Source: Flavobacterium profundi
Lineage (GTDB): Bacteria > Bacteroidota > Bacteroidia > Flavobacteriales > Flavobacteriaceae
Reading direction: 5' to 3'
Length of the DNA: 64,000 bases
NCBI RefSeq assembly: GCF_006491645.1
Contig: NZ_VDCZ01000011.1
Location: forward strand, 116,559 to 180,558
Each line of letters starts with the position of its first letter. Position 1 is the stretch's first letter. This document shows positions 25,337-34,607 of the stretch, piece by piece. The notes beneath the pieces were generated by a model that did not search any database, was not told the DNA's origin, and saw only the letters and a program-made list of their open reading frames with translations. The position numbers and the translations under genes are program-made.

Positions 25337-25379
25337 ATCCTGTAGATAAATTACTATAAACTAAATTTATCTACAGGAT
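25337..25379. terminator. Long bidirectional hairpin terminator
   Basis: ATCCTGTAGATAAATT (25337-25352) and its perfect complement (25364-25379), 16 pairs, loop of 11. Lies between convergent DUF1328 and the EEP-family gene. The tail is TTATTTTATT rather than a pure T run. Confidence 0.7.
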
Positions 25380-25384
25380 TTATT

Positions 25385-26467
25385 TTATTCTGTAGCTACA
25401 GCATCTCTATCGCCTTCTTCTTTTTTACCTTCTTCAATAATCTCTTCAATTTCTCCATCTTCTGCTACATTAGTATTCTCAGATAGATTTTCCGATTTAT
25501 TTTCGGTAACGATACAAAATTTACAAAATAAGGGCAAATGATCCGAACCTATTGCTCGCAAAGTTTTAAATTCATTCACTTGTATGGTTTCAGAATGAAA
25601 AAATAAATCAATTGGAAAGCGCAATAATCGATATTTCGCATGGAAAGTAGACACAAAACCTCTTCCAATTCGAGGATCAATTAATTGTGATTTTTTCTTA
25701 AATAAAACAGAAGAATTGGCCCAAGCTACATTATTAAAATCTCCTGAAACAATAACTGGATAGTTACTTTCTTTTACTTTTTTAGCAACCGATAACAATT
25801 CTCCATCTCGTTCCTTAGAATTCTCTTCTTCCGTTGGACTTGGAGGTGGTGGATGAACTCCAAAAAAAGTAAACCGTTTTCCTGAATTCGTTTCTAAGAT
25901 AATTTCAAAACTAGGAATATCATCTGCTACAAAATAATTGGTTTTAGATTGAATGACATTTAAATGCGTGTAAAAATGCATTCCATAGGTGTTTTCTAAA
26001 GTAACTTTATGTGTATTCGGATAATTCGTTTCAATTTTCCTTAAATGTTCTTCCCAATCTTTGTTAGATTCCATAGTTAGAACAATATCTGGATTTACTT
26101 CCTCTATTAAACGAATTAATTTATCGTATTCGTTATTAAATTGGTACACATTCACAGAAATAATACTTACTGAATTTTCTTCATTGCTACTATTACATTT
26201 ATTTTCTTGACTGTATAAAGGAGTGTACGGCAACAATACTTTTAAATTATACCCAATAAAAAACAGCAACAAAAATTGTACTATTCTTGAAAAAACAGTA
26301 AAATCCGAAAAAACAAATATGCTTAATAAGAATAAAATAATTAACAAGAAAAGAAGCTGAATTCTACCAAAATCCCATACTCTAAAAAACCAATGTTGGT
26401 GCGGAATAAAAGGCAAAATATTAACCACTAAGACAATACAACAAAGTATATATATAACAAATTCCAT
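25385..26467 (-). CDS. Membrane-anchored endonuclease/exonuclease/phosphatase family protein
   Basis: 360 aa. Three N-terminal membrane helices (about residues 1-85), then an EEP (DNase I-like) hydrolase domain: SVSIISVNVYQFN, PDIVLTMESNKDW, FTFFGVHPPPPSP, VIVSGDFNNVAW (catalytic Asp-Asn) and AIGSDHLPLFCKF (catalytic Asp-His). The C-terminal 35 residues are a Glu-rich tail. The catalytic domain is expected outside the cytoplasm; the substrate (nucleic acid or phospho-lipid) is not known for this subgroup. Monocistronic. Confidence 0.88.
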   Translation of the reverse strand: MEFVIYILCCIVLVVNILPFIPHQHWFFRVWDFGRIQLLFLLIILFLLSIFVFSDFTVFSRIVQFLLLFFIGYNLKVLLPYTPLYSQENKCNSSNEENSVSIISVNVYQFNNEYDKLIRLIEEVNPDIVLTMESNKDWEEHLRKIETNYPNTHKVTLENTYGMHFYTHLNVIQSKTNYFVADDIPSFEIILETNSGKRFTFFGVHPPPPSPTEEENSKERDGELLSVAKKVKESNYPVIVSGDFNNVAWANSSVLFKKKSQLIDPRIGRGFVSTFHAKYRLLRFPIDLFFHSETIQVNEFKTLRAIGSDHLPLFCKFCIVTENKSENLSENTNVAEDGEIEEIIEEGKKEEGDRDAVATE

Positions 26468-26617
26468 AGCATATGTGTCTATTGTAAGACTTTATAAAAA
26501 TACTCATATTTACGACTAAAAAAAATAAAATAAAAGAAATACCTTTTTTTAATCCAAGCTCTTTTTTTGTAACAAATTTTGCGAAGTATCGTCTACTTTT
26601 TAATAAAACTTTATATT

Positions 26618-27517
26618 TTGGAAACAATACTTACAATTACCAATCTCAATAAAATTTTTAATAAGCGCGTACATGCTGTTAAAAATGTGTCATTTGAAAT
26701 CAAAAAAGGAAATGTCTATGGTATTTTAGGTCCGAACGGTTCTGGAAAGTCAACAACCTTAGGAATTGTCTTGAATGTGGTAAATAAAACTTCTGGTGAT
26801 TACCAATGGTTTAATGGAAGTTTACCTACACATGAAGCACTTAAAAAAGTGGGAGCCATTATTGAACGTCCCAATTTTTATCCGTACATGACAGCAGAAG
26901 AAAACTTGAAATTGGTTTGTAAAATCAAAGGCATTCCTTATTCAAAAGTTTTTGAAAAATTAGAGTTGGTTGGACTTTTAGAACGAAAAGACAGCAAGTT
27001 CAGAACCTTTTCTTTAGGAATGAAACAAAGACTAGCTATTGCTTCTGCATTATTAAATGATCCAGAAATTTTAATTCTTGACGAACCTACAAATGGATTA
27101 GATCCTCAAGGAATAAGACAAATTAGAGATTTAATTAAATTAATTGCCTCACAAGGCACTACCATTTTATTAGCCTCTCATTTATTAGACGAAGTTGAAA
27201 AAGTCTGTAGTCATGTCGTTGTATTACGATATGGTGAAACCTTATATCATGGTGCAGTTGATGGTATGTTATCTAACGAAGGTTTTTTCGAATTAAAATC
27301 AGACAATATCGTATTATTAAAAGAACGTTTACAAAAACATACCGCTGTTAAGGATATAAAAATTGAAGAAGATAAGGTATTTGTTTACCTAAAAGACCAT
27401 TTAGAAGCAGATGAATTGAATCAATATTTATTTGAAAATGGCATTATTCTCCAACACTTAGTAAAAAGAAAAAACAGCTTAGAGGAGCAATTTTTACAAC
27501 TAACAAAAACCAACTAA
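26618..27517 (+). CDS. ABC transporter ATP-binding protein (ABC-2 type), TTG start
   Basis: 299 aa from TTG 26618 (ETILTITNLNKIFNKRV); no ATG lies at the family start, and an upstream TTG at 26579 would add an odd 13-residue tail. Walker A GPNGSGKST, Q-loop ERPNFYPYMTAEENL, signature TFSLGMKQRLAIASAL, Walker B EILILDEPTNGLDP, H-loop LLASHLLDEVEK, then a DUF4162-like C-terminal region. Groups with drug/bacteriocin exporter ATPases. The permease starts 10 bases downstream. Not GldA: the N-terminal part does not match it. Confidence 0.92.
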   Translation: METILTITNLNKIFNKRVHAVKNVSFEIKKGNVYGILGPNGSGKSTTLGIVLNVVNKTSGDYQWFNGSLPTHEALKKVGAIIERPNFYPYMTAEENLKLVCKIKGIPYSKVFEKLELVGLLERKDSKFRTFSLGMKQRLAIASALLNDPEILILDEPTNGLDPQGIRQIRDLIKLIASQGTTILLASHLLDEVEKVCSHVVVLRYGETLYHGAVDGMLSNEGFFELKSDNIVLLKERLQKHTAVKDIKIEEDKVFVYLKDHLEADELNQYLFENGIILQHLVKRKNSLEEQFLQLTKTN

Positions 27518-27527
27518 AAACTAAAAA

Positions 27528-28367
27528 ATGAAACGTTTACTCCTAATAGAATTTCAAAAATTATTAAAAAATAGAGCCAGTAAGTTCCTCATTATCTCCT
27601 ATTTTGTCTTACTCTCTTTTATCGCTTTAATTGCTTCCATTAAGTTTGATTTTGGCAAACTAAAATTTCATATTGCAGAGCAAGGTATTTTTAATTTTCC
27701 ATACATATGGCACTTTAACACCTATATTGCAGGTTATTTTAAATTATTTTTAGCCATTGTAATTGTTTCCATGATGGCTAATGAATATACCTATGGTACT
27801 CTAAAACAAAATTTAATTGACGGATTAAGTAAAAAAGAATTCATTCTTTCCAAATTTCTAACTGTTGTAACTTTTGCTCTCGTTTCAACCGTATTCATTT
27901 TTTTAATGTCTTTAATTTTAGGATATTCTTTTTCATCTTACACAGAATTTGGTATTGTCTTTTCAGATTTAAACTATTTAATAGCTTTCTTCTTTAAACT
28001 GATTGGTTTCTTTTCATTTTGTTTATTTCTTGGAATTCTGGTAAAAAGAAGTGCTTTTGCATTAGGTTTCTTGCTAATTTGGTATTTTTTTGAATGGATT
28101 GTATATGGAATTATGGGAAAATTCATTCTTAAAGATTTTGATTTAATGGATAAAATTTCAAATTTTTTCCCATTGCAATCCATGAGTAATTTAATCAAAC
28201 AACCTTTTTCAAGATTATCTGCCATTAAAAACATTGAAACTACAATAACAGGTGAAGATGTAGCAAGAGACTATGGTGTTCATTTTTCAGAAATAGCCAT
28301 TGTTTGTGTTTGGACTTTCATATTCATATATTTATCGTATTATATATTGAGAAAAAGAGATTTATAG
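27528..28367 (+). CDS. ABC-2 type transporter permease
   Basis: 279 aa with about six membrane helices; opens KRLLLIEFQKLLKNRASKFL, the usual amphipathic start, and contains SMMANEYTYGTLKQNLIDGL with KKEFILSKF, the conserved ABC-2 loop. Paired with the ATPase gene just upstream (10-base gap), so the two form an exporter whose cargo is unknown. The promoter of the following T9SS cargo gene lies across its last codons. Confidence 0.9.
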   Translation: MKRLLLIEFQKLLKNRASKFLIISYFVLLSFIALIASIKFDFGKLKFHIAEQGIFNFPYIWHFNTYIAGYFKLFLAIVIVSMMANEYTYGTLKQNLIDGLSKKEFILSKFLTVVTFALVSTVFIFLMSLILGYSFSSYTEFGIVFSDLNYLIAFFFKLIGFFSFCLFLGILVKRSAFALGFLLIWYFFEWIVYGIMGKFILKDFDLMDKISNFFPLQSMSNLIKQPFSRLSAIKNIETTITGEDVARDYGVHFSEIAIVCVWTFIFIYLSYYILRKRDL

Positions 28368-28375
28368 TATCTTTG
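28347..28375 (+). promoter_or_regulatory. Bacteroidota-type promoter overlapping the permease 3' end
   Basis: TTG (28347-28349), 18 bases, TATCTTTG (28368-28375): an exact consensus match that starts in the last codons of the permease gene and reads into the gene at 28399. That gene may therefore be transcribed on its own as well as with the ABC genes. Confidence 0.7.
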
Positions 28376-28398
28376 CCTTTGCTATTAAAAAGTAAAGA

Positions 28399-30396
28399 AT
28401 GAGGTATTTTATAATTGCAGTTTTTTTATTGATTATTCAAAAGAATCAGGCACAAAGTATCAGTGTAGATCAAAATACTTACACACCACAACAATTAGTT
28501 GAAGATATATTAATTAATAGTGGTTGCGCATCGGTAACCAATGTGACTGTTTCAGGTGGAAATTTCCCTTCAGGAGATAAATCCTATGGCTATTTTAATC
28601 GAGACGGATCTTCTTTTCCTCTTGAAGACGGAATTATTCTAAGCACAGGTAGAATATATAACGCTCCAGGACCTAATGCCTATATTTCAGATGACGGAAA
28701 TGGAATTGGATGGAATGGTGATAGTGATTTAAATCAAGCGTTAAATATTTCCAATTCAATTAATGCGACAATACTTGAGTTTGATTTCACCCCTTTAGGA
28801 AATCGTATCAGTTTCGACTATATTTTTTCTTCTGAAGAATATCATGGAACCGCAACTTGTCAATATTCTGATGGATTTGCATTTCTACTAAGGGAAGTTG
28901 GCTCAACAAATTATCAAAACTTAGCCTTAATACCAAACACTAATATCCCAGTTAAAGTAACCACTGTACACCCAAATATTCCTGGAGGTTGTGGACCACA
29001 AAATGAACAATATTTTGACAGCTTTAATGACATCAATCATCCCACAAATTTTAATGGACAAACGAAAACTTTGACGGCCCAAGCAACGGTTACACCTGGC
29101 CATCAATACCATATAAAATTAGTCATTGCAGATGAAGGAAATTATCGTTATGATTCTGCTATTTTTCTTAAAGCAGGTAGTTTCAATACTAGTGTAAACC
29201 TTGGAGAAGATAGAACTATAGCCAATGGAAATCCTGCTTGTGGAGCTATACTTTTGGACACCCAATTAAATGGTACCCATCAATGGTTTTTAGATGGGAA
29301 TGAAATTATTGGAGAAACGACTTCCACTTTAACGGTAACGCAAGATGGAACATATACCGTTATTGTTTCTATTCCTGGTTGTTCTCAAGCTCCAACAGAC
29401 GACATTATTATTGAATTTGCACCAACGCTTGTTCAAAATACCAATGATCCTTTTACAGAATGTGACGCAGACGACATACAAGATGGAATAACCATGTTTG
29501 ATTTGAGTCTCCTATTACCTCAAATTATTAGTAACCTTCCTTCAAATTATGAATTGGCTTTATTTGAAAGCCCCACTGCTACAACTCCAGTTCCTTTATT
29601 ATATCAAAACTCGGTTCCCTATCAACAGCCTTTATATGCAAAAGTCATCAATATTGCTGATTGCTATGACAATGAAGTATATCCAATATTATTAGAAGTA
29701 GCTACTTTTACGGAAGATTATAGCGATGAAACCTTAGGGCTTTGTGAAAACAATAGTATCGTTCTTGATGCAGGAAGCGGATTTAGTTCCTACAGTTGGA
29801 ACACTACACCTATTCAGACCAGTCAATCTATAGTGGTATCTACAGAAGGAGATTATGCAGTTACCTTAGAAAATGCTTCAGGCTGCTTTAAAACAAAAAC
29901 TTTTCACGTTATTGGATCTCAAATAGCTACCATTGAAAATATCGTAATTAATGATTTTTCCGAAAATAATACCGCAACAATTTTTGCTTTAGGAAGCGGA
30001 CTATATGAATATTCTCTTAATGGATTAGATTACCAAGACAGTCCCATTTTTGAAAACTTACTTCCTGGGAAATACACAGTTTATGTTAACGATAAAAACA
30101 ATTGTGGTTTTGTTACTGAAACTTTTTATATCTTAGATTATCCAAAATTTTTCACACCTAATGGAGATGGATATAATGATACTTGGCAGATTGAAAATTT
30201 AGATAAAAATGGTTTAGAAAATAGTAATATCTATATTTTTGATAGATTTGGTAAACTATTAAAACAAATTAATCCACTTGGAAATGGTTGGAACGGAACT
30301 TATAATGGCGAATTATTACCCTCATCTGATTATTGGTTTGTCCTTGAACTAAGTAATGGTAAAACGATAAGAAACCATTTTTCAATGAAACGATAA
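28399..30396 (+). CDS. Choice-of-anchor L protein with T9SS type-B sorting domain
   Basis: 665 aa secreted protein. Signal peptide (YFIIAVFLLIIQKNQAQS). Residues about 20-270 are the choice-of-anchor L domain: YTPQQLVEDILINSGCASV, DGIILSTGRIYNAPGPN, DYIFSSEEYHG and YDSAIFLKAGSF. Ig/PKD-like repeats with pairs of cysteines fill the middle. The last 85 residues are the gliding-motility C-terminal (type B) sorting domain: KFFTPNGDGYNDTWQI, IYIFDRFGKLLKQI, NGWNGTYNGELLPSSDYWF. Type-B cargo crosses the outer membrane by T9SS and is usually attached or released at the cell surface. Likely adhesin-like. Confidence 0.93.
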   Translation: MRYFIIAVFLLIIQKNQAQSISVDQNTYTPQQLVEDILINSGCASVTNVTVSGGNFPSGDKSYGYFNRDGSSFPLEDGIILSTGRIYNAPGPNAYISDDGNGIGWNGDSDLNQALNISNSINATILEFDFTPLGNRISFDYIFSSEEYHGTATCQYSDGFAFLLREVGSTNYQNLALIPNTNIPVKVTTVHPNIPGGCGPQNEQYFDSFNDINHPTNFNGQTKTLTAQATVTPGHQYHIKLVIADEGNYRYDSAIFLKAGSFNTSVNLGEDRTIANGNPACGAILLDTQLNGTHQWFLDGNEIIGETTSTLTVTQDGTYTVIVSIPGCSQAPTDDIIIEFAPTLVQNTNDPFTECDADDIQDGITMFDLSLLLPQIISNLPSNYELALFESPTATTPVPLLYQNSVPYQQPLYAKVINIADCYDNEVYPILLEVATFTEDYSDETLGLCENNSIVLDAGSGFSSYSWNTTPIQTSQSIVVSTEGDYAVTLENASGCFKTKTFHVIGSQIATIENIVINDFSENNTATIFALGSGLYEYSLNGLDYQDSPIFENLLPGKYTVYVNDKNNCGFVTETFYILDYPKFFTPNGDGYNDTWQIENLDKNGLENSNIYIFDRFGKLLKQINPLGNGWNGTYNGELLPSSDYWFVLELSNGKTIRNHFSMKR

Positions 30397-30399
30397 AAC

Positions 30400-30771
30400 A
30401 TGTTAAAAAATCTTCTTTTTATTGCTTTAGGAGGTGGCATTGGAAGTTCACTAAGATATCTATGCAATATCTATCTTGCTAAAACATATCCAAATAAAGC
30501 GTATATTGCTACGTTTTTAGTAAACATGTTAGGGTGTTTACTAATAGGATTGTTTGTGGGGTATTTCCAAAAACACCAAACCGAAAATGAAGCTTTTAAA
30601 CTTTTATTAATTACTGGTTTTTGTGGAGGTTTTACTACATTTTCAACTTTTGGATTAGAGAATTTCAACCTTTTACAATCCCAAAATTATATACTAACCC
30701 TAGGCTACATTTTGCTGTCAATTGTAATTGGTATCACTTTTGTAGGCATAGGCATATATCTAACAAAATAA
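30400..30771 (+). CDS. crcB: CrcB-type fluoride channel
   Basis: 123 aa with four membrane helices. GGGIGSSLRYLCNIYL at the N-terminus, VNMLGCLLIGLF and GFCGGFTTFSTFGLENF (the polar track of Fluc channels) identify it. Exports fluoride by dimeric channel. It begins three bases after the upstream stop and ends one base before nrnA, so it is embedded in an operon and has no room for the fluoride riboswitch that often precedes crcB. Confidence 0.94.
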   Translation: MLKNLLFIALGGGIGSSLRYLCNIYLAKTYPNKAYIATFLVNMLGCLLIGLFVGYFQKHQTENEAFKLLLITGFCGGFTTFSTFGLENFNLLQSQNYILTLGYILLSIVIGITFVGIGIYLTK

Positions 30772-30772
30772 A

Positions 30773-31795
30773 ATGCTTTCAACTACCGAATTAACTGAAA
30801 TACAATCGTTACTAAGTACACCCAAAAAAATCACAATTGTGTGTCATCGAAATCCAGATGGTGATGCTATGGGGTCTTCATTAGGGTTGTTACTTTTTTT
30901 AAAACAACTTCAGCATCAGGTTACTTTCATTTCTCCAAATGAATATCCTGATTTTTTAGCTTGGTTACCCAATGCAACTCAAACTGTTATTTTTGAAAGA
31001 GAATATGACAAAGCATTACCTCTTTTACAAAATAGTGACTATATTTTCACTTTAGATTTCAATGCCTTACATCGAACAGGTGATGCTATGCAAAAGGTAC
31101 TTGAAACTTTATCGAATCCAATGATTATGATTGATCATCATCAATTACCAGATTCTTATGCTAAGTATACTTTTTCAGATGTAAATTATGGTTCTACTTG
31201 TCAAATGGTATATGATTTCATCAATGCCTTAGGCTATAATCATCTTATTAATAAAGATGTTGCTAGTTGTTTATATACAGGAATTGTAACTGATTCTGGT
31301 AGTTTTCGTTTTCCAAAAACCACACCTCAAACACATCAATGTGTGGCTGATTTAATCGACAAAGGAATTAACAATAGTGAAATTCATAATTTATTATTTG
31401 ACAATTCGAGTTACGAACGCTTACAATTACTTGGAAAAGCATTACAAAATTTAAGAATAGTACCACAATACAAAGCTTCTTATATTACACTAAGTCAAGA
31501 AGAATTAAATGCCTTTAATTATAAAAAAGGAGATACTGAAGGAATTGTAAACTATGGTCTAAGTATTCAAGGCGTAATTGTAACGGCTATTTTTATAGAA
31601 AACAAAGAAGAAGGAATCATTAAAATTTCATTCCGTTCACAAGGCAATTTTGATGTAAATGAATTTGCCAGAAAGTATTTTAACGGTGGTGGACACATAA
31701 ATGCTGCTGGAGGAAAATCTTTTTCAAGTTTAGAAGAAACAGTCAATCAATTTATTACTATTTTAGCGGAAGAAAAAGAAAGAAAAGAGAAATGA
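30773..31795 (+). CDS. nrnA: Bifunctional oligoribonuclease/PAP phosphatase (DHH family)
   Basis: 340 aa. DHH domain: CHRNPDGDAMGSSLGL (metal Asp), LDFNALHRTGD, MIDHHQLPD (DHH motif) and TGIVTDSGSFRFPKTT. DHHA1 domain at the C-terminus with RKYFNGGGHINAAGG. Degrades short RNA (nanoRNA, pApA) and 3'-phosphoadenosine 5'-phosphate in the family. It overlaps gldI by four bases (ATGA), so the two are translationally coupled. Confidence 0.94.
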   Translation: MLSTTELTEIQSLLSTPKKITIVCHRNPDGDAMGSSLGLLLFLKQLQHQVTFISPNEYPDFLAWLPNATQTVIFEREYDKALPLLQNSDYIFTLDFNALHRTGDAMQKVLETLSNPMIMIDHHQLPDSYAKYTFSDVNYGSTCQMVYDFINALGYNHLINKDVASCLYTGIVTDSGSFRFPKTTPQTHQCVADLIDKGINNSEIHNLLFDNSSYERLQLLGKALQNLRIVPQYKASYITLSQEELNAFNYKKGDTEGIVNYGLSIQGVIVTAIFIENKEEGIIKISFRSQGNFDVNEFARKYFNGGGHINAAGGKSFSSLEETVNQFITILAEEKERKEK

Positions 31796-32340
31796 AAAAA
31801 TTCTTTATTATCATTACTACATTAGTAATTGCTACAAGTTGTTCAAAACAACAAGCCAGAAAACCTATATCAAAAACAGATGGGAATTTTATAAAAGAGT
31901 CTATCGAACGAAATAAAAAACTTATTGCAAGTGAAGAACTCTTAATAGATTCCATCATAAAAAAGGATACTTTAAAAGAATATATAGCTTCTAATAAAGG
32001 ATATTGGTACAAATACATTACAAAAATAGAAGAAGAAACTGCTTCTCCAGTAAAAGGAGATATTGCCTATTTCAACTATGAAATTAATGATTTGAACAAC
32101 CAAATAATTTATTCTAAAGAAGAACTAAAACTACAAGCCTACTTGGTGGATAAACAAAACATCATGATGGGACTTCGCGATGGTATTAAATTAATGAAAA
32201 AAGGAGAAACAGTTACCTTTTTATTTCCTTCTCATATGGGATTTGGTTATCATGGAGATGATAATAAAATACAATCCAATGTGCCTCTAATTTGCACCGT
32301 TGAATTAAAAGACATTAAAAAAGACACTACTCCAAATTAA
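31792..32340 (+). CDS. gldI: GldI, gliding-associated FKBP-type peptidyl-prolyl isomerase lipoprotein
   Basis: 182 aa. Lipoprotein signal KKFFIIITTLVIATSCSKQ (Cys17). One FKBP domain (about 65-175): SPVKGDIAYFNYEINDLN, KQNIMMGLRDGIKLMKKGE, HMGFGYHGDDNKIQSNVPLI. In Flavobacterium johnsoniae GldI is needed for gliding and is thought to fold other motility or T9SS proteins in the periplasm. Coupled to nrnA and followed two bases later by two further isomerase genes. Its presence, with a T9SS cargo upstream, fits a gliding or T9SS-competent organism. Confidence 0.92.
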   Translation: MKKFFIIITTLVIATSCSKQQARKPISKTDGNFIKESIERNKKLIASEELLIDSIIKKDTLKEYIASNKGYWYKYITKIEEETASPVKGDIAYFNYEINDLNNQIIYSKEELKLQAYLVDKQNIMMGLRDGIKLMKKGETVTFLFPSHMGFGYHGDDNKIQSNVPLICTVELKDIKKDTTPN

Positions 32341-32383
32341 GTTGAAACATACAAACTATAAAACAAATAAAAACAGTTCTATG

Positions 32384-33490
32384 AAACATCTTTTGACATT
32401 TTCAGCAAGTTTATTGCTTTTTTTTACTTCCTGTAACGATAAATTTTCAAAATTCGATGACGGAATGTATGCGGATATCGAAACAAATAAAGGAGATATT
32501 CTTGTAAAATTAGAGTTTGAAAAAACACCTATTACGGTTGCCAATTTCGTATCCTTAACAGAAGGAAAAAATCCGTTTGTTGCTGATGAATATAAAGGAA
32601 AACCTTATTATGATGGATTAACCTTTCACCGAGTTATACCCGATTTTATGATTCAAGGAGGTGATCCAAATGGTGACGGTTCTGGTAATCCAGGTTATAA
32701 ATTTAAAGATGAATTTCACCCTGATTTAAAACACAATAAAGGAGGAATTCTTTCTATGGCAAATGCAGGTCCAAAAACAAATGGAAGTCAGTTTTTTATT
32801 ACACATAAAGAAACGCCTTGGCTTGATAATGTACACACTGTTTTTGGCGAGGTAATGGAAGGAAAAAATGTAGTGGATTCTATCCAAATGAACGATACGA
32901 TTCGCAAAATAACAATCATTAGAAAAGGGGCTGAAGCTAAAAAATTTGATGCTGTAAAAATCTTTAAAGACTATTACACTGTGGAAGCAGAAGTACAAAA
33001 GAAAGAAGCGGAAGAACAACGTTTGGCAGCTTTAAAAGTGGAAGCTACTGAAAAACTAAAAGCAGACCAAATTGCGAAACTGAAAGAAGAAGGTACCAAA
33101 ACAAAATCAGGATTAATCTATCAGTTTTTGAATAAAGGAAATGGAGCAAAACCTAAAAAAGGAACTAAAGTATATGTAAATTATGCTGGTTTTCTTCAAA
33201 ACGGACAATTATTTGATTCAAACTATGAAGAAGTATCTAAAATGTATGGAAAATTTGATTCTATGAGAGCACAACAAAACGGATATGTACCTTTCCCATT
33301 TGAATTTGGAAACAAACAAGGCTTAATTCCTGGTTTTATTGAAGGAATCGAATTGTTATCTTTTGGAGATAAAATCATGGTTTACATTCCTTCAAATTTA
33401 GGATATGGTGCTCAAGGAGCAGGTCATGTAATTCCACCTAATACAGATATCATTTTTGAAATAGATATTGTTGAAAATATGCCTAATTAA
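32384..33490 (+). CDS. Cyclophilin-FKBP fusion peptidyl-prolyl isomerase, lipoprotein
   Basis: 368 aa from ATG 32384 (MKHLLTFSASLLLFFTSC, lipobox Cys18); a frame start at 32342 adds a polar tail in front of the signal and is rejected. Cyclophilin domain at about 30-195 (FHRVIPDFMIQGGDPNGDG, NAGPKTNGSQFFITH), a Lys/Glu-rich coiled linker of about 50 residues (KEAEEQRLAALKVEATEKL), then FKBP at about 255-368 (KVYVNYAGFLQNGQLFDS, GLIPGFIEGIELLSFGDK, IPSNLGYGAQGAG). Two active isomerase folds on one periplasmic chaperone. Confidence 0.92.
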   Translation, partial: KHLLTFSASLLLFFTSCNDKFSKFDDGMYADIETNKGDILVKLEFEKTPITVANFVSLTEGKNPFVADEYKGKPYYDGLTFHRVIPDFMIQGGDPNGDGSGNPGYKFKDEFHPDLKHNKGGILSMANAGPKTNGSQFFITHKETPWLDNVHTVFGEVMEGKNVVDSIQMNDTIRKITIIRKGAEAKKFDAVKIFKDYYTVEAEVQKKEAEEQRLAALKVEATEKLKADQIAKLKEEGTKTKSGLIYQFLNKGNGAKPKKGTKVYVNYAGFLQNGQLFDSNYEEVSKMYGKFDSMRAQQNGYVPFPFEFGNKQGLIPGFIEGIELLSFGDKIMVYIPSNLGYGAQGAGHVIPPNTDIIFEIDIVENMPN

Positions 33491-33501
33491 TTTTAATACA
33501 C

Positions 33502-34605
33502 ATGAACACAAAAAAAATAGTAGTACTATTCACTTTATTATTTAGCTTCTTCTCTATAAATGCACAAAAAAATGAAGGATTATTTGCTGAACTTACTACT
33601 TCAAAAGGAAAAATATTATTACAATTAGAATTTGAAAAAACACCGGTTACAGTTGCTAATTTTGTTTCTTTAGCCGAAGGAAAAAACGCTTTTGTATCTG
33701 AACAATACAAAGGGAAACTATATTATGATGGTTTAAAATTTCATCGTGTTATAGCTGACTTCATGATTCAGGGAGGTGACCCACTTGGTACTGGTGGTGG
33801 TGATCCTGGTTATAAATTTGAAGATGAAATTGTTAGCGATTTAAAACACGACAATACAGGTATTTTATCTATGGCTAATGCTGGACCAGCGACCAATGGA
33901 AGTCAGTTCTTTATTACACACAAAGCAACTCCATGGTTAGATGGTAAACACACCGTTTTCGGACATGTAATCGAAGGACAAGAAGTTGTTAATAGCATCG
34001 CACAAAATGATGTAATTGAAAAAGTAACCATTATTCGTAAAGGTAAATTAGCTAAAAAATTTAAAGCTGAAAAAGTCTTTGAAAATTACATGAAAGAAAA
34101 AGAAGAAAAAGACAAAATAGAAGCTGAAAAAAGAAAAGCATTAGAAGCTAAATTTGCACAAACTATAGCCGACAAAAAGGCGTTTTTCGAAGCAAAAAGC
34201 AAGGAAGCAATAACTTTGCCTTCTGGTTTAAAATATGCCGTTATTCAAAAAGGTACTGGAGTAAAACCAGCTGAAGGAACACAAGTATTCATTCACTATG
34301 CCGGTTATTTTGAAGACGGTCGTTTATTTGACAGTAGCTACGAAGATATTAGTAGGGCGAATGGAAAATTTGATCAAAATAGAGCCAACGCAAATGGTTA
34401 CGCACCTTTCCCTTTTCAATATGGAAACAAAAGTGGTTTAATTCCAGGGTTCCTTGAAGGTGTAAACTCGATGAGTTTAGGAGATAAAGTAATTCTTTTC
34501 ATTCCTTCAGAACTAGGTTACGGAAAAACAGGTGCTGGTGGTGGTATCATTCCACCGAATACCAACTTAATTTTTGAGGTTGAATTATTAGAAAGTCAAC
34601 AATAA
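33502..34605 (+). CDS. Cyclophilin-FKBP fusion peptidyl-prolyl isomerase, soluble periplasmic paralogue
   Basis: 367 aa paralogue of the preceding gene with the same layout: signal peptide (TKKIVVLFTLLFSFFSINAQ, no lipobox), cyclophilin (FHRVIADFMIQGGDPLGTG, NAGPATNGSQFFITH), charged linker and FKBP (VFIHYAGYFEDGRLFDS, GLIPGFLEGVNSMSLGDK, IPSELGYGKTGAGGG). It arose by tandem duplication of the neighbour; the loss of the lipobox means one copy is membrane-bound and the other free in the periplasm. Last gene of the run and ends at a terminator. Confidence 0.92.
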   Translation: MNTKKIVVLFTLLFSFFSINAQKNEGLFAELTTSKGKILLQLEFEKTPVTVANFVSLAEGKNAFVSEQYKGKLYYDGLKFHRVIADFMIQGGDPLGTGGGDPGYKFEDEIVSDLKHDNTGILSMANAGPATNGSQFFITHKATPWLDGKHTVFGHVIEGQEVVNSIAQNDVIEKVTIIRKGKLAKKFKAEKVFENYMKEKEEKDKIEAEKRKALEAKFAQTIADKKAFFEAKSKEAITLPSGLKYAVIQKGTGVKPAEGTQVFIHYAGYFEDGRLFDSSYEDISRANGKFDQNRANANGYAPFPFQYGNKSGLIPGFLEGVNSMSLGDKVILFIPSELGYGKTGAGGGIIPPNTNLIFEVELLESQQ

Positions 34606-34607
34606 AT

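Noticed and set aside
26618..28367. ABC pair as GldA/GldF gliding transporter
   Set aside because: ATPase and permease sequences do not carry the GldA/GldF-specific segments, no GldG gene follows, and proximity to gldI is not enough.
30380..30400. Fluoride riboswitch before crcB
   Set aside because: Only three bases separate crcB from the upstream stop, and I see no pseudoknot-type conserved riboswitch core in the end of the upstream gene.
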